This document shows positions 1 through 9,374 of a stretch of DNA of 64,000 nucleotides, in pieces. Each line of letters begins with the position of its first letter. Positions within the stretch are counted from its first letter, which is position 1. The DNA lies in assembly GCA_016617785.1 (NCBI GenBank), contig JADILM010000004.1, positions 1,798,001 through 1,862,000 of the forward strand, written 5' to 3'. This stretch comes from Sporobolomyces roseus. Lineage: Eukaryota > Basidiomycota > Microbotryomycetes > Sporidiobolales > Sporidiobolaceae. The notes beneath the pieces are model-generated. The model ran no database searches. It saw nothing but the letters and a program-made list of their open reading frames with translations, and was not told where the DNA came from. Both the position numbers and the translations under genes were made by a program.

Positions 1-929
1 GGAGAAAGTCAGGTGCCGCAGATTTGAACCGATGAGCGACACGAGTGTCGAAAAGTCGGCAGCGTCATATCGGCAATCGACGCTAATGTAAAGTCGCTTG
101 AGCGTGGAGCGGGTTGAGGGGAAGAAAGGGAAGTACGTTGAGAGTTGGGCTCGATAGGTTGTGATGTCAAGGAGTTTGACGGGGAAAGGGATTTGCGAGG
201 CTTGCACGGTCGCGTCGAACGGGATAGACGAGCCTGCTCGATTTAATACAAGGCTGTCCAAAGATCGTAGAGGTGCCACAGACAGCGCTTCTAGTATGTC
301 AGACTGAAGATTGGATGAGCTCCAGTCAAACCGTCCTTCGCCAAAGGTGATGTTCCGAACTGATGAATCGCGGACGAATCGATAGGAGGCCTTTGGATCC
401 GACGAAGGGAGGATTGGGGGAAGGAGGTCGACGGCGTGAAGGAGGTTGTGCAATTCGTTTGCGTTCGAGAAGTAAAGATCGACGCTATGAAGATTCGGAC
501 AAGCGGAGAGTATGTCGATGTACCATCTTGAAGTTTGCTCAACCGCTCTATTAGGGGATACCTCGCCGTCTAGAAGCTTTTTGAGGTCCTCCAGCCAAGA
601 AGCGATACACGAAGTATTGCGAACGAGTCGTCCCAGGCGCTGATCGTTCGACCGCAATACTGCGAGCAAGCAGAGAGCCTGACTCCAACGTAGATCGTCT
701 CGCAGCCTGGTATGGACGTCGAACGGCTCTTGATAGAGAGCTCTGCGAGCAGAGGGTAGAGTTTGGCGAGAGACGAGGCACAAAGACGGGAGGGTGGCCG
801 ATCCATCTGTTTGAAGCGAGGATTGATCAGTACACGTTCTTTGACAATTTATACGGAGCGTCTCGCACTATTTTCGAGGTAATCGGCGATGTTGTCGACG
901 AGTTCCTCGGGAAGTTGCGAGAAAGACAT
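1..929 (-). CDS. F-box-like protein A, left-arm copy (partial, 3' end beyond window)
   Basis: The start codon at 929 opens MSFSQLPEELVDNIADYLEN, which looks like the first half of an F-box (LPxELxxxI). That motif normally recruits Skp1 in SCF ubiquitin ligases. An intron at 868-807 (donor GTGCGA, branch CTGAT, acceptor AACAG) joins 61 nt of exon 1 to a long exon. The long exon reads LPSLCLVSRQT and then a leucine-rich region without a clear catalytic motif, and stays open to the window edge. It is almost identical to the plus-strand copy at 23432-24785. The key difference is a run of five C (minus strand, about 415-419) where the other copy has four, so this copy keeps the frame. Family assignment rests on the N-terminal motif and the leucine-rich pattern only. 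No function can be named. Confidence 0.6.
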
Positions 930-1184
930 GATTTCTGTGTCAACAACAGCGAAGGAGGTTAGCACATTCCGGAAGTGAGCGGGCTTTATACTGTTTGAGA
1001 ATAGCAGCGAGACCACCAGCATCTCTAGTCGCCTAACAAAGCGGATCTCAACTCTTTGAGAGAAGAAGAGCACAATCTCCTCCTCTTCACCTTCGGCTGA
1101 TCCTTGACGCATACTCAGAGGTTTGAATACACTCCTTCTATCCCTGCAATGATGTTCCTAGGTCCCCTTTGCTTTCCTCGCTGA

Positions 1185-1371
1185 TTTTTTTTTTTTTGTA
1201 TAAAGGAGAGATGAATTGCGGAAATTTAACAAGAAGCTAATACACTAAGTACGACAAAGGAGGGCTCAAACGATACCTTCCTACACCCTACCGAGACTGC
1301 GGCTCATGCACTCGAATCGACACAGTACACCGCTAATCCCACTCCTCGTAGTCAATTTTGAGAAACTCAAC
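1185..1371 (-). other. LINE 3' UTR and poly(A) tail
   Basis: About 170 nt follow the ORF2 stop without coding potential and end in 13 A residues (minus strand). The host sequence TCAGCGAGGAAAGC resumes immediately and matches the right arm at 23180. Confidence 0.8.
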
Positions 1372-4300
1372 TCACGAAAGTCGTCGAACTATTCCGTCGA
1401 TTGTCCGTTGCGATAATTCGGAAGGAGAGGGAGAGGATTGGCTAGGATCGGACTTGATTCTTGACCATCGAACATCTGCTAGAGTTTGGATTGCGACGGC
1501 GACGACAGCTCGGATAGTTATCTGAACTGGTGCGTCAGCTTGCGATCTCAGGGTTGGTAGTCCCATGAGAATCTCGTCGGAAGAGAAGGTACTCGTGTTG
1601 AAAGCGGTTGAGAGAGTGTTCGAGAGGGTTTCGAGAAGTCGTGACCAGTACTCTTTCGAGTAAGCACAGGTGAAGAACGAGTGCGAGATGGTGTCAGGAG
1701 AATCGCAGCAGAAGACACACGTCGATGGGGTAGAATCGCTCCATTGGTGTAGTTTGGTTCGAGTGATCACCACCGAATGAAGCAATCTCCAGTGTGTCTC
1801 TGCCTCTCGAGGGCTCACCGGTCGGGCGTTGATCCATAGCCAAGTCCTCCTCCACTCGTCCTCGCCGGCATGGAGCATCGACGAGTACGACCGAGGAATC
1901 GGTGAAGACGATCGTTGACGAAGTAGTTCGAGTCGACCTTCGCTTGCTGAGAATCCGTGATTGAGTCCGAGAAGCGTGAAAGAGCGAGGTTCTGGGAACG
2001 AAGGGAATGGTAGAGTAGTAGCCTGGCGAGGCGTAGGGAAGAATCGAGAGAGGATGGTATGCGTACGAGTGAAAAACTGCCATGCCTGTTTCGCAGATTT
2101 ACCGTCCTTCTTTCCTAATGGCACAGCTACCTTTTGATCTGGGAGAGTATATAGAGGGCTTCGAACTCCGTTGAAGTAGAGTTCAGCGATAGAGTCGACA
2201 GAGGAGACGGAGGGATGCGAGCAGAAGTAGGAGGGAGGGAGACTGAGAATTTGAGAGTGGGTGAGAGTGGTAAGGATGAAAGAGATGTTTCCGAATTTCG
2301 CTGAACGCGCGAGGGACTGCCAGAGTGGGTGATCGAGGCGAAAGGACGAGGTACGAAAGAATGAGAGGGGGCTTCGAGGGAGTAGGGTCGAGTGAGAGGA
2401 GGAATCGGTAAGGACGACGTGACGAAGGAAACTTCTAACAAAGAGGTCGTAGTAGAGAGTATCGATCGATGCCATGTAGGTGTTGAGTCGTCGGAGGTTG
2501 TGGGAGGTGTCGAAATCGGTGGGAGAGAGGAGGCCTAATCCACCATCGGAAACCGGTCGAAAGACGATGTCCCTTGCGACAGAGTGAGAGCGCCCGCCCC
2601 ATACGAAGTCGACGAGTAACGATTCAAGTTGTTGAAGGAAGGAAAGAGGTGCAGGATAGAAGGAGAGAGTGTGAAGAACGAGAGAGACGATGTGGGAGTT
2701 GGCGTAAAGTGCTCGAGTTCTTGCAGTTGAGTAAAGTCCTTGAGCTCCTTTGCATTTTCGTTCGACTTTCATGAGAAGGAGTTCGTAGTGCGCTGGAGGC
2801 TGAGGAGTGGTCGAAATCGGGAAGCCTGCCCAAAGAACGAGTTCTTCGGGTTGAGACCAGACGATTTCGCCTGCAAGTGGATCCTCCTGTGCTCTTGCGC
2901 CAATCGCGAGTGCCGTAGTCTTCTCTGCGTTGAGTCGTCCGTTTGTTGCGAGTCGCCAATCGTGAGAGAGTTGTCGAAGTTTGGGGAGAGCGGAGGAGAT
3001 GGATTCGACGAGGAGAGTCGAATCGTCGGCAAAGGCGAGGGAAGTGACAAGAGAGGGTCGATCATGATGGAGCGGTGAAAGGAGCGTAAGGGCGATCCTC
3101 CTGCGAACGAGAGCATCGAGGAAGGGCTGAAACGAGATCACCCAAGATGCGCAGGAAAGTGGGCATCCTTGCGGTAGTCCACATCGGAGGGAAATTGGAT
3201 CAGAGAAGTAGCCGTTGATGTTGTAACGAGCTGTGAGTCGATTCGAGTCGTAAATTGCTGAGAGGAGTTGGAGGAATCTCGACGAAGCGCCGAAAGCAGC
3301 GTAACACGCGAGAATCCAGTCGTGACGATCCAAGTCGTATGCCTTCGCTTGATCGAGATTGATGACTGCAGCTTTGGGTAGATCCATCTCCGCCACCTCT
3401 TCAGCAGCAAGTTGGAGTTGAAAAGCTGCTTCGGAGCTTTCTCTACCCGGTACGAATCCAATCTGATTTCGAGGGATGGAGGTTGCGAGGAGGGGATTGA
3501 GGCGAGCGACGACGAGTCTACCAAGGATACGATAATCGGTTTCGCGAAGGGAGATTGGTCGATAGTGAGAGAGGAGAGTGGGGTCGGCGTTCGGTTTCTG
3601 GGATTTGAAGAGGAGTCGAACTCGCGCTTCAGTTTGCGAGGGCTGGAGGTGTCCGACGTTCCATGCTGTGTTGAGGGAGGCTGTGAGATCCGAGACGATA
3701 GTTCCAAGGTTCTGCTTGTAGAATTCGTAAGGAAGACCAGTAAGTCCAGGACTTGACGAATTTGGAGTGTCGAGGATTGCACGTTTGACTTCGCTGATGG
3801 TGAAGGGAGCGTCGAGCTTGATTGTGTCTTCCTCGCTCCAACGTCTTGCGAAGCGAGGATCCGAGTCGGGAGAGGTCGTTCGGATGAAATCGAGAAAGTC
3901 GTTTCGAGCGATTTCGACTTGTTCCTTGTGCTGAGCCGAGGGTGTGAACTGTTCTTGGAAGTGTTTGCGAGTTGCTTCGAGTGCCGATTCTAGAGCGGTT
4001 GTCTCTGTACCATCTTCGAGCTTGATACTGGTGAAAGTTGTCGAAGCTTTCCGAACGGCGAGTCGTTTGCGTAGGACGTGGGCGGCATTCGTCGAATTCG
4101 GATAGTACGGAGTACCGGTTCGGAGGCAGAGCGTTTCGGTCTTGTGAGTGTTGAGTTGGTGTAACTTGAGTTGAGTATCGGTCCAAACGTTCTGCTGGGA
4201 GGGAGTGAGTGAAGACTCGTTCTCGAGCGAGATGAGGATAGTCTCGAGAGCGAGCCTTCGGGTGTTTTGATGTTGAGCGAGTTGTCGAGCACTTCGTTGA

Positions 4301-5214
4301 GCGAAATCGACAATGAGTTTCTTCTTGACCTCCCAACCGATGTTGCTGGGTAGGTGGGCGGTCTGAGGGGTGATTGAAGTCTCGTAGTAGTGTCGAAACT
4401 CGTCGGCGAAAGCTTTGTTTCGGAAGAGGAGAGGGCTGATTCGGTGAATGAGTGAGTTTGTTGAAGGAAGTCGAGCTGTTGAAACTGCTTGTTCAAGGGT
4501 GATGACGGCGACAACTGGACGATGGTCGGATCCGGGAGCGTCGAATCGAATGTGAGCGTCGCGAAGAGTTGATTTGTGTCGAGTGCTGAGGAGAATGTGA
4601 TCGATTCGAGACCAGGACCGTACGGTTCCTCCTTTCTTGTCGAGTTGAGGACGAGTGAAGAGAGTTCGACTTGGGTGTCGATGTCGGATAGTGTCGATCA
4701 TCTGAACCGGAAAGTTTCCCTCGAGTTTCGACCAATGCGTGATCGGGTTTGATTGATTCTTGCGGTCAACCTTGATGTTCGGACAGTCATTGAAGTCGCC
4801 AGCTAGAAGGGAGAGATGGCAAGGTCGATGAGCGAAGCGGAAGTTTGAAAAGAAGGGTTCTCGAAGTTCTTGTTTGACGGGAGCGTAGAGGTTTCCAACT
4901 TCGAGACTAGTTCCATCGTTGAGGTTCAGGTATGTTGTAAGTAGACGGTTGTGAAGGCTTGACGACGATGTCGGCGGCTGCTGGAGTTGGGAGTAGAGGG
5001 AGGGAGAGATGAGTGTGAGGAGATGTGGTGTCGAGTAGATGAGGAAAGTGGTTTTCGAAGTGAGCTCTTCGAGAGCGGCGGTTTTGAGGTGATGTTCTTG
5101 TAAGAGGATGATGGAGGAGGAGGACAGGAATTGGGAAAGATAGTTGAGGATGTTGGCTTGATTGCTCGCTTTTTGAAGCGAACGAACATTCCAAGATACG
5201 ACTTTGATATTCAT
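1372..5214 (-). CDS. LINE ORF2: APE endonuclease / reverse transcriptase / zinc-binding tail (1280 aa)
   Basis: This is the replicase-type polyprotein of a non-LTR retrotransposon, which nicks target DNA and reverse-transcribes its own RNA in place. Residues 1-240 form an AP-endonuclease-like domain: VVSWNVRSL at the start, LLQEHHL, LAGDFND, and near the end RIDHIL then SDHRPVVAVI with the catalytic Asp-His. The reverse transcriptase occupies about residues 480-830: YRPISL, IGFVPGR, INLDQAKAYD, GLPQGCPLS and the catalytic FADDSTLL. The C-terminus (about 1150-1200) has CVFCCDSPDTISHSFFTC, a zinc-binding motif of the zf-RVT type. I see no RNase H domain, which some Tad-like elements carry. The ORF is unbroken. 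It starts at ATG 5214 overlapping the ORF1 stop as TAATG, which suggests translation by termination-reinitiation. Confidence 0.93.
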   Translation of the reverse strand: MNIKVVSWNVRSLQKASNQANILNYLSQFLSSSSIILLQEHHLKTAALEELTSKTTFLIYSTPHLLTLISPSLYSQLQQPPTSSSSLHNRLLTTYLNLNDGTSLEVGNLYAPVKQELREPFFSNFRFAHRPCHLSLLAGDFNDCPNIKVDRKNQSNPITHWSKLEGNFPVQMIDTIRHRHPSRTLFTRPQLDKKGGTVRSWSRIDHILLSTRHKSTLRDAHIRFDAPGSDHRPVVAVITLEQAVSTARLPSTNSLIHRISPLLFRNKAFADEFRHYYETSITPQTAHLPSNIGWEVKKKLIVDFAQRSARQLAQHQNTRRLALETILISLENESSLTPSQQNVWTDTQLKLHQLNTHKTETLCLRTGTPYYPNSTNAAHVLRKRLAVRKASTTFTSIKLEDGTETTALESALEATRKHFQEQFTPSAQHKEQVEIARNDFLDFIRTTSPDSDPRFARRWSEEDTIKLDAPFTISEVKRAILDTPNSSSPGLTGLPYEFYKQNLGTIVSDLTASLNTAWNVGHLQPSQTEARVRLLFKSQKPNADPTLLSHYRPISLRETDYRILGRLVVARLNPLLATSIPRNQIGFVPGRESSEAAFQLQLAAEEVAEMDLPKAAVINLDQAKAYDLDRHDWILACYAAFGASSRFLQLLSAIYDSNRLTARYNINGYFSDPISLRCGLPQGCPLSCASWVISFQPFLDALVRRRIALTLLSPLHHDRPSLVTSLAFADDSTLLVESISSALPKLRQLSHDWRLATNGRLNAEKTTALAIGARAQEDPLAGEIVWSQPEELVLWAGFPISTTPQPPAHYELLLMKVERKCKGAQGLYSTARTRALYANSHIVSLVLHTLSFYPAPLSFLQQLESLLVDFVWGGRSHSVARDIVFRPVSDGGLGLLSPTDFDTSHNLRRLNTYMASIDTLYYDLFVRSFLRHVVLTDSSSHSTLLPRSPLSFFRTSSFRLDHPLWQSLARSAKFGNISFILTTLTHSQILSLPPSYFCSHPSVSSVDSIAELYFNGVRSPLYTLPDQKVAVPLGKKDGKSAKQAWQFFTRTHTILSRFFPTPRQATTLPFPSFPEPRSFTLLGLNHGFSASEGRLELLRQRSSSPIPRSYSSMLHAGEDEWRRTWLWINARPVSPREAETHWRLLHSVVITRTKLHQWSDSTPSTCVFCCDSPDTISHSFFTCAYSKEYWSRLLETLSNTLSTAFNTSTFSSDEILMGLPTLRSQADAPVQITIRAVVAVAIQTLADVRWSRIKSDPSQSSPSPSELSQRTIDGIVRRLS

Positions 5215-5216
5215 TA
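5212..5216 (-). promoter_or_regulatory. TAATG stop-start overlap between LINE ORF1 and ORF2
   Basis: On the minus strand the ORF1 stop TAA (5216-5214) shares its last A with the ORF2 ATG (5214-5212). This arrangement is known for termination-reinitiation in some LINEs and mycoviruses. It would explain how ORF2 is translated from one bicistronic RNA. Confidence 0.7.
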
Positions 5217-7088
5217 ATTGGTTGAGGGGGGAGTCTCGTCGATGACGGTAGAGTTGGTAGAAGAGGTTGAGTTCAAACTAGAACCCGAAGCAGACGAAGC
5301 GAGAGGGACTTTGACCGGCGCAGCCGAAGACGAAGCAGCCGAAGAGTGAGGTGGAACAAGTTGTCGTTCAATACTTGCAGCCTCAGTCATTTCTTCGTGT
5401 TCTATCTCGGTGTCGCCAGCTAAAGACGAAGTGTCGTCCAAGGCCATCGTTTCGTCGGGATCTTCGCCTCCGGCTGACTTTTGAGGTTGAGTGGCAGCGG
5501 AAGAGGATGAGGGAGAGGGAGAGGTAGAGGCAGTAGTGTTGGTGGATGAGGAGAGCGAGAGCTTGTCGCCGGAGGTGGCAGCTACGGGAGTTGGGGCAGT
5601 CTTGGGAACTTGAACTTGCATCTCGAAAGGTCCTTCGAAAGCGGGTTTCTTGCGAAGAGGTTGGTCGATTGAACTCGTGGTAGAGCCGGCTTGAGGACGT
5701 TTGGTAGGGGACATCTCGAGGTGAGAGCGTACGGGTGCGAGGGGAGGGAAGTTTTCATTCATATCTCCATTTAATCCCTCCGACTGATCTTGAAGTACTG
5801 CAAAGGGATTGAGGTTTCCGAGTGGAGTGGCATTGGCCTTTGAGATTCGAGGAGTGTTGTGAGAGCGACGGGAGGGAGCTTGACGCCAACCTTCTTCGAC
5901 TCGAGGAGTGACGGGAGGAGGAGGAGGGAAGTTTCGAGTTTTGGTAGGTTGTCCTCGGATTGCTTGAGAACGACGACCAGTGGGATCAGTACAGTCAGTA
6001 CTGACATGTCCAGCACGATTACACGCTGAACAGGGGAACTTGGGGCAAGTCGAAGCTGAGTGTCCCGCGAATTTGCAGCGAGGACAAAACTCATCTTCGA
6101 AGTTGTGACGAAGGGGAAGCTTGTGCGATCCAATGGTGATGGTTGAGGGGAGAAGAGAGAGTAGCTTCGAACGATAACTACCATGTTCATCGGGTTTGAG
6201 ATTGTCAATCTTGAAGTAAGCGACAACCTTTCCTCCGAAAATTGGTGCGTCGGGACCGGAATCGGACTTGACGGTTTCGTAACGTTTGACGAGCGAGAGG
6301 AGCTTGCCACATTCGAGTCCTCCGAAAGCGAACTTGAGCACTCCCTCGGGAGTATTGAGGTCTTTGAGGTCTACCCTCAACTCGACGACACCTGCTAAAG
6401 AGTCTGGAATACCGAATTCGATTGGTACCTCCTTTCCAGCGTAGCAGAAGGGCTTGTTGAGAGCAGCATCGAAGGCTTCTTGGTCGACGAACGAGACATC
6501 GAACTCGTAAGAAGCGGGAAGAGAATCGCGGGCGGGGTGAATCTTGACGAGATTGACACCGGTGACGGGGCAGATAAGGTGCTTGAGTTCCTCTGGAAGG
6601 TCGGCTCCTTCGATAGGTGTAACCCAAGTACCTCCGTTGAAGTGTGAGATGCAGGAGTTGCGTACCTCATGAAAGTGACGGCGGCGAACAGCACCATCAC
6701 TTCCAGCAGCTTGAGTGGCGAGCTTGAGCCTGATAGTATTCTTGTTGATTGTACGATCGGGATTCTGCATCAAACGAGCGGCTTGGGCGAGGAGAGAGGT
6801 CGAGTGAGTCGGATTCGAGGGATGAATAATTCGAGCCTTCCAACCTGCATCACTACGCTCGAAGCCGGCTTGCTTGTAGTACTTGTCGATAGCTTGAAGT
6901 ACAACTTGCTTGTCGGCGGTAGAGGCAGTAGCCCACGACGTAATGGCGTTCGTGAGTGGGGGTGGTTGATCGGAGGTGGCTGAATCGGGAGAGGGAGAAC
7001 CTTGAGTAGCTGGAGCGGCAGCGGACGCCTGGGGTGGAGCTTGGCGATCCTCCTGGACGTTTGTAGCAGCTTTAGCGGGGTCGGGCAT
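5214..7088 (-). CDS. LINE ORF1: gag-like nucleic-acid-binding protein
   Basis: This is the ORF1 product expected to coat element RNA. A long Pro/Ser/Thr-rich protein contains cysteine knuckles: CPRCKFAGHSASTC, then CSACNRAGHVSTDC, the CCHC spacing of retroviral-type zinc knuckles. The N-terminal half holds a conserved-looking domain with ITSWATASTADKQVVLQAI. The frame reads back to an ATG at 7127. However, comparison with the right arm shows that 7102-7130 is host DNA flanking the insertion, so I place the element's own start at 7088 (MPDPAKAATNVQED). The 3' end overlaps ORF2 by one base. The C-terminal 150 residues are acidic, low-complexity Ser/Thr. Confidence 0.85.
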   Translation of the reverse strand: MPDPAKAATNVQEDRQAPPQASAAAPATQGSPSPDSATSDQPPPLTNAITSWATASTADKQVVLQAIDKYYKQAGFERSDAGWKARIIHPSNPTHSTSLLAQAARLMQNPDRTINKNTIRLKLATQAAGSDGAVRRRHFHEVRNSCISHFNGGTWVTPIEGADLPEELKHLICPVTGVNLVKIHPARDSLPASYEFDVSFVDQEAFDAALNKPFCYAGKEVPIEFGIPDSLAGVVELRVDLKDLNTPEGVLKFAFGGLECGKLLSLVKRYETVKSDSGPDAPIFGGKVVAYFKIDNLKPDEHGSYRSKLLSLLPSTITIGSHKLPLRHNFEDEFCPRCKFAGHSASTCPKFPCSACNRAGHVSTDCTDPTGRRSQAIRGQPTKTRNFPPPPPVTPRVEEGWRQAPSRRSHNTPRISKANATPLGNLNPFAVLQDQSEGLNGDMNENFPPLAPVRSHLEMSPTKRPQAGSTTSSIDQPLRKKPAFEGPFEMQVQVPKTAPTPVAATSGDKLSLSSSTNTTASTSPSPSSSSAATQPQKSAGGEDPDETMALDDTSSLAGDTEIEHEEMTEAASIERQLVPPHSSAASSSAAPVKVPLASSASGSSLNSTSSTNSTVIDETPPSTN

Positions 7089-7101
7089 GTTGCGAGAGAG
7101 G

Positions 7102-8021
7102 GTTGATGCCTTTTCCCAAACTTTCATCTCCCTGTTCCTCTTTCTCTCTCCCTAGACTCGGAGAGAAATAGAGACTCGCCTCGAAAGGTCGATATTTAGC
7201 TGATCGAGTTCTCCTGTACTTGTCGAGCGAATCCGAAGTTGTGGACTAAAGGGTGAAATTGAGAGAAGTTTCGTCGCCTTGAATTTCGCAAGAAGTTCCC
7301 CTCGATTCTCTCGGCAGTGTTTGAGCTCCGCCAGCGCTATTCCACGTGTCGCGAACGACGATGACCTATAGAATAGCAGAGATGGAGGAAAGCAGTCAAG
7401 AAGCGAGAGGTCAAACCGAAACATGCTTTTCGACGATCCTCAACGATCCTCAAGAGCCTGATACGACCGGCACTTCTTGGCCTAGTCCATGAGAATAAGA
7501 GAGCCACAAATCATCGAGTCAACTGATGGAGAGCCACGCCGGACGAGAGAGAGCTGAAACTATCGAACTGACTCTCGTTCGTTGCGACAACGTGAAAAAG
7601 CTTGTAGCACAGCACAGACGATAGAGGGAAAGCGAGTATGCACTCTCTTCACAATATCTACCTCTCATCCTGATCCATTCCCTTCAGCCACTATTCATCC
7701 CTAGCTGAAAATCATCCTCTTGTTCTCCTCTAACTCCTGCAAGATCTCCCTCCGACTCTTACCAGTTTCCGTACCCTCCCCGACAGATTTCGTCGACGTT
7801 TAGATAGCGATTAAAGTATGCGACGACTGAGAAGAAGTCACGGGAAAGACCAGATGTCAGCGAATCTCGATCTTGCTTATCCTCACTCGCTCGCTGCTCC
7901 TCTGACATCGAAAAGACAGAACGTACCGAGTGCTCAATCACGTCCGTCAGATCCACTGCACACTCTCTAAGTGCGTCACGTCATCGAGCCTACTATTCTC
8001 CTTAAAGAGCCAGCTTCATCG
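7102..8021. other. Intergenic spacer between gene B and the LINE insertion
   Basis: The spacer aligns over its whole length with about 22260-23178 of the right arm. It contains a short reading frame (7759-7956, minus) kept open in both arms, but the differences between copies change residues and it opens with GTG. I therefore do not call it a gene. No RNA gene was recognised. Confidence 0.5.
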
Positions 8022-9374
8022 CTAATCTTCCTCTTCATCCTCATCGCACACCCCATATTCGACCTTGATTCCCGATTCTCTGACTGTATCAGCAAATTCT
8101 GAATAACTCCCGGGGTCCAGCGTAGGAAGAGTGCCGAGGTGAATTCTTTCAAGGAATCGGAATTGTCGTAAAGTTGCCAGGATCTGCACCTCGGGGAAAA
8201 TTTCGTCTTGTTGATTCGACAGGGCATTGGTATCCGCGATCCAGCGAGATGACATGAAGGAGATATGGCGGAGGAGCGGTGCTTTCCGGGCGAGCGTTTT
8301 GAGGAGTCGAAAGGAGGGGCCGTGAAAGTTTCGGAGATTGAGGGTGATAAGGTGAGGGAAGGTACTGAAGGCGTCCGTAGGTATACGAGGCAGCGAGGAA
8401 GGTTGAGCATAGGTCGAGAGGCGCGGTTCGGCTTCGGGTGAAGAAGGGGTGAAGCTCAAGGAGAGCATTTCTAGGTTGGAACCGACGAGGGAGGGAAGTG
8501 ATAGTAATTCCGTACCATTGAGATCGATTGCACCGGAGAAAGTCAAGTCTCGAAGGGATGAGGTGTTCTTGGGAAAGAGGTGAGCAGAATCGGCGAGTCG
8601 TCGAGAGCGAGAATGGATTGTGAGAGTTTTGACGGGGAAAGGGAAACACGGCGAGGATGAACGAGGTCCCGCACGAAGCCAGGCGACGTTTCCAAAGTAG
8701 ACCTTGTCAAGGGAGCGGATCGAAGATAACGAGAGAAGGTTGAAGACATGGGTGTAGTCGAATTCTAGCGGGATAGTTGAATCTTCGTCGAGGTTGTAAG
8801 GGAAGGTAAGTTCGCGGAGGGTCGCGAGGGGTGAGAATGCTCGAGGGTCGCGGTCGGCGCGGAGGTAGAGTGCCTGAAAGATCTTCGATAGGTCGTGAGA
8901 GCTCGAGGAGAGAAGGAGGTCGACCTTTCTCAGATTGGGACAACACATCAAGCATGCTTGATACCACGACTTTGTTTGAGCAACGACATCTTGCGGTTCC
9001 CGGGATTGAGCTGCTGTTGCGAGCTCATACAGCCACTCATCGATTCCTGTAGTGTCGCGAACAAAGTGTCCGAGCCTTTCGTTTCCGTTGAGAGCTCGAA
9101 GGAGAGCATAAGCTGGCTCCCAGTCGTGGTAGAGATTGCGATTGAAGGGTTCTTGGTAGAGGACTCGCTGAGCGGAAATGCGAGTTTGTCGAGAAACGAG
9201 GCAGAAATCGAGAAGGGACCGACTTGCTTTACCTGGATCATGATTCCGATACGTTAGCAGCTTTCCCGGTCGTCTGAGCGAGCAAGCAGAATGCTTACGT
9301 CTGAATTCTGGAGCTGAGCCTACGAAATCAGCGATCAAGTCGACGAGTTCCTCCGGGAGAATTGAGAACGACAT
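8022..9374 (-). CDS. F-box-like protein B, left-arm copy (428 aa)
   Basis: The protein opens with MSFSILPEELVDLIADFVGS, an F-box-like N-terminus, followed by CLVSRQTRISAQRVLYQEPF and a leucine-rich remainder ending in an acidic CDEDEEED tail. An intron at 9298-9233 (donor GTAAGC, branch CTAAC, acceptor ATCCAG) has no stop and is a multiple of three, so the unspliced reading frame is also open. The right-arm copy (20920-22259) has an intron at exactly the same place, which supports splicing. If it works as an F-box protein, it would be a substrate adaptor of an SCF ubiquitin ligase. The target cannot be guessed. Both copies of B are intact, unlike A and C. Confidence 0.7.
   Translation of the reverse strand: MSFSILPEELVDLIADFVGSAPEFRRKHSACSLRRPGKLLTYRNHDPGKASRSLLDFCLVSRQTRISAQRVLYQEPFNRNLYHDWEPAYALLRALNGNERLGHFVRDTTGIDEWLYELATAAQSREPQDVVAQTKSWYQACLMCCPNLRKVDLLLSSSSHDLSKIFQALYLRADRDPRAFSPLATLRELTFPYNLDEDSTIPLEFDYTHVFNLLSLSSIRSLDKVYFGNVAWLRAGPRSSSPCFPFPVKTLTIHSRSRRLADSAHLFPKNTSSLRDLTFSGAIDLNGTELLSLPSLVGSNLEMLSLSFTPSSPEAEPRLSTYAQPSSLPRIPTDAFSTFPHLITLNLRNFHGPSFRLLKTLARKAPLLRHISFMSSRWIADTNALSNQQDEIFPEVQILATLRQFRFLERIHLGTLPTLDPGSYSEFADTVRESGIKVEYGVCDEDEEED

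Larger units (their letters stand above)
1185..7101 (-). mobile_element. LINE (non-LTR retrotransposon), two intact ORFs, poly(A) tail
   Basis: The element contains a gag-like ORF1 with CCHC-type knuckles. ORF2 has an APE endonuclease, reverse transcriptase and a C-terminal zinc-binding motif. A 3' UTR of about 170 nt follows, then a 13-nt poly(A), seen as T at 1185-1197 on the plus strand. The empty site survives in the right arm at about 23178/23180. There GCATCAAC is followed directly by (A)TCAGCGAGG, while here those two halves border the 5' end (7102-7109) and the poly(A). So the insertion made no target-site duplication longer than about 1 bp. Neither ORF has a frameshift or stop, so the copy is probably young. 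The 5' UTR is only about 13 nt, so slight 5' truncation is possible. The layout resembles Tad1/L1-like fungal LINEs, but I cannot fix the clade without a tree. Confidence 0.9.

Noticed and set aside
3629..4336. 235-codon ORF overlapping LINE ORF2 in another frame
   Set aside because: It lies entirely inside the reverse-transcriptase polyprotein, has no independent motif and an Arg/Ser-rich composition typical of a shadow frame.
7152..7424. 90-codon ORF just upstream of the LINE
   Set aside because: The aligned right-arm segment does not keep the frame, and it has no splice partner.
7759..7956. Short ORF (65 codons, minus) with a matching ORF at 22325-22522 (plus)
   Set aside because: It lies in duplicated DNA, so its presence twice proves nothing. 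It starts with GTG, and the differences between copies are mostly amino-acid changing.
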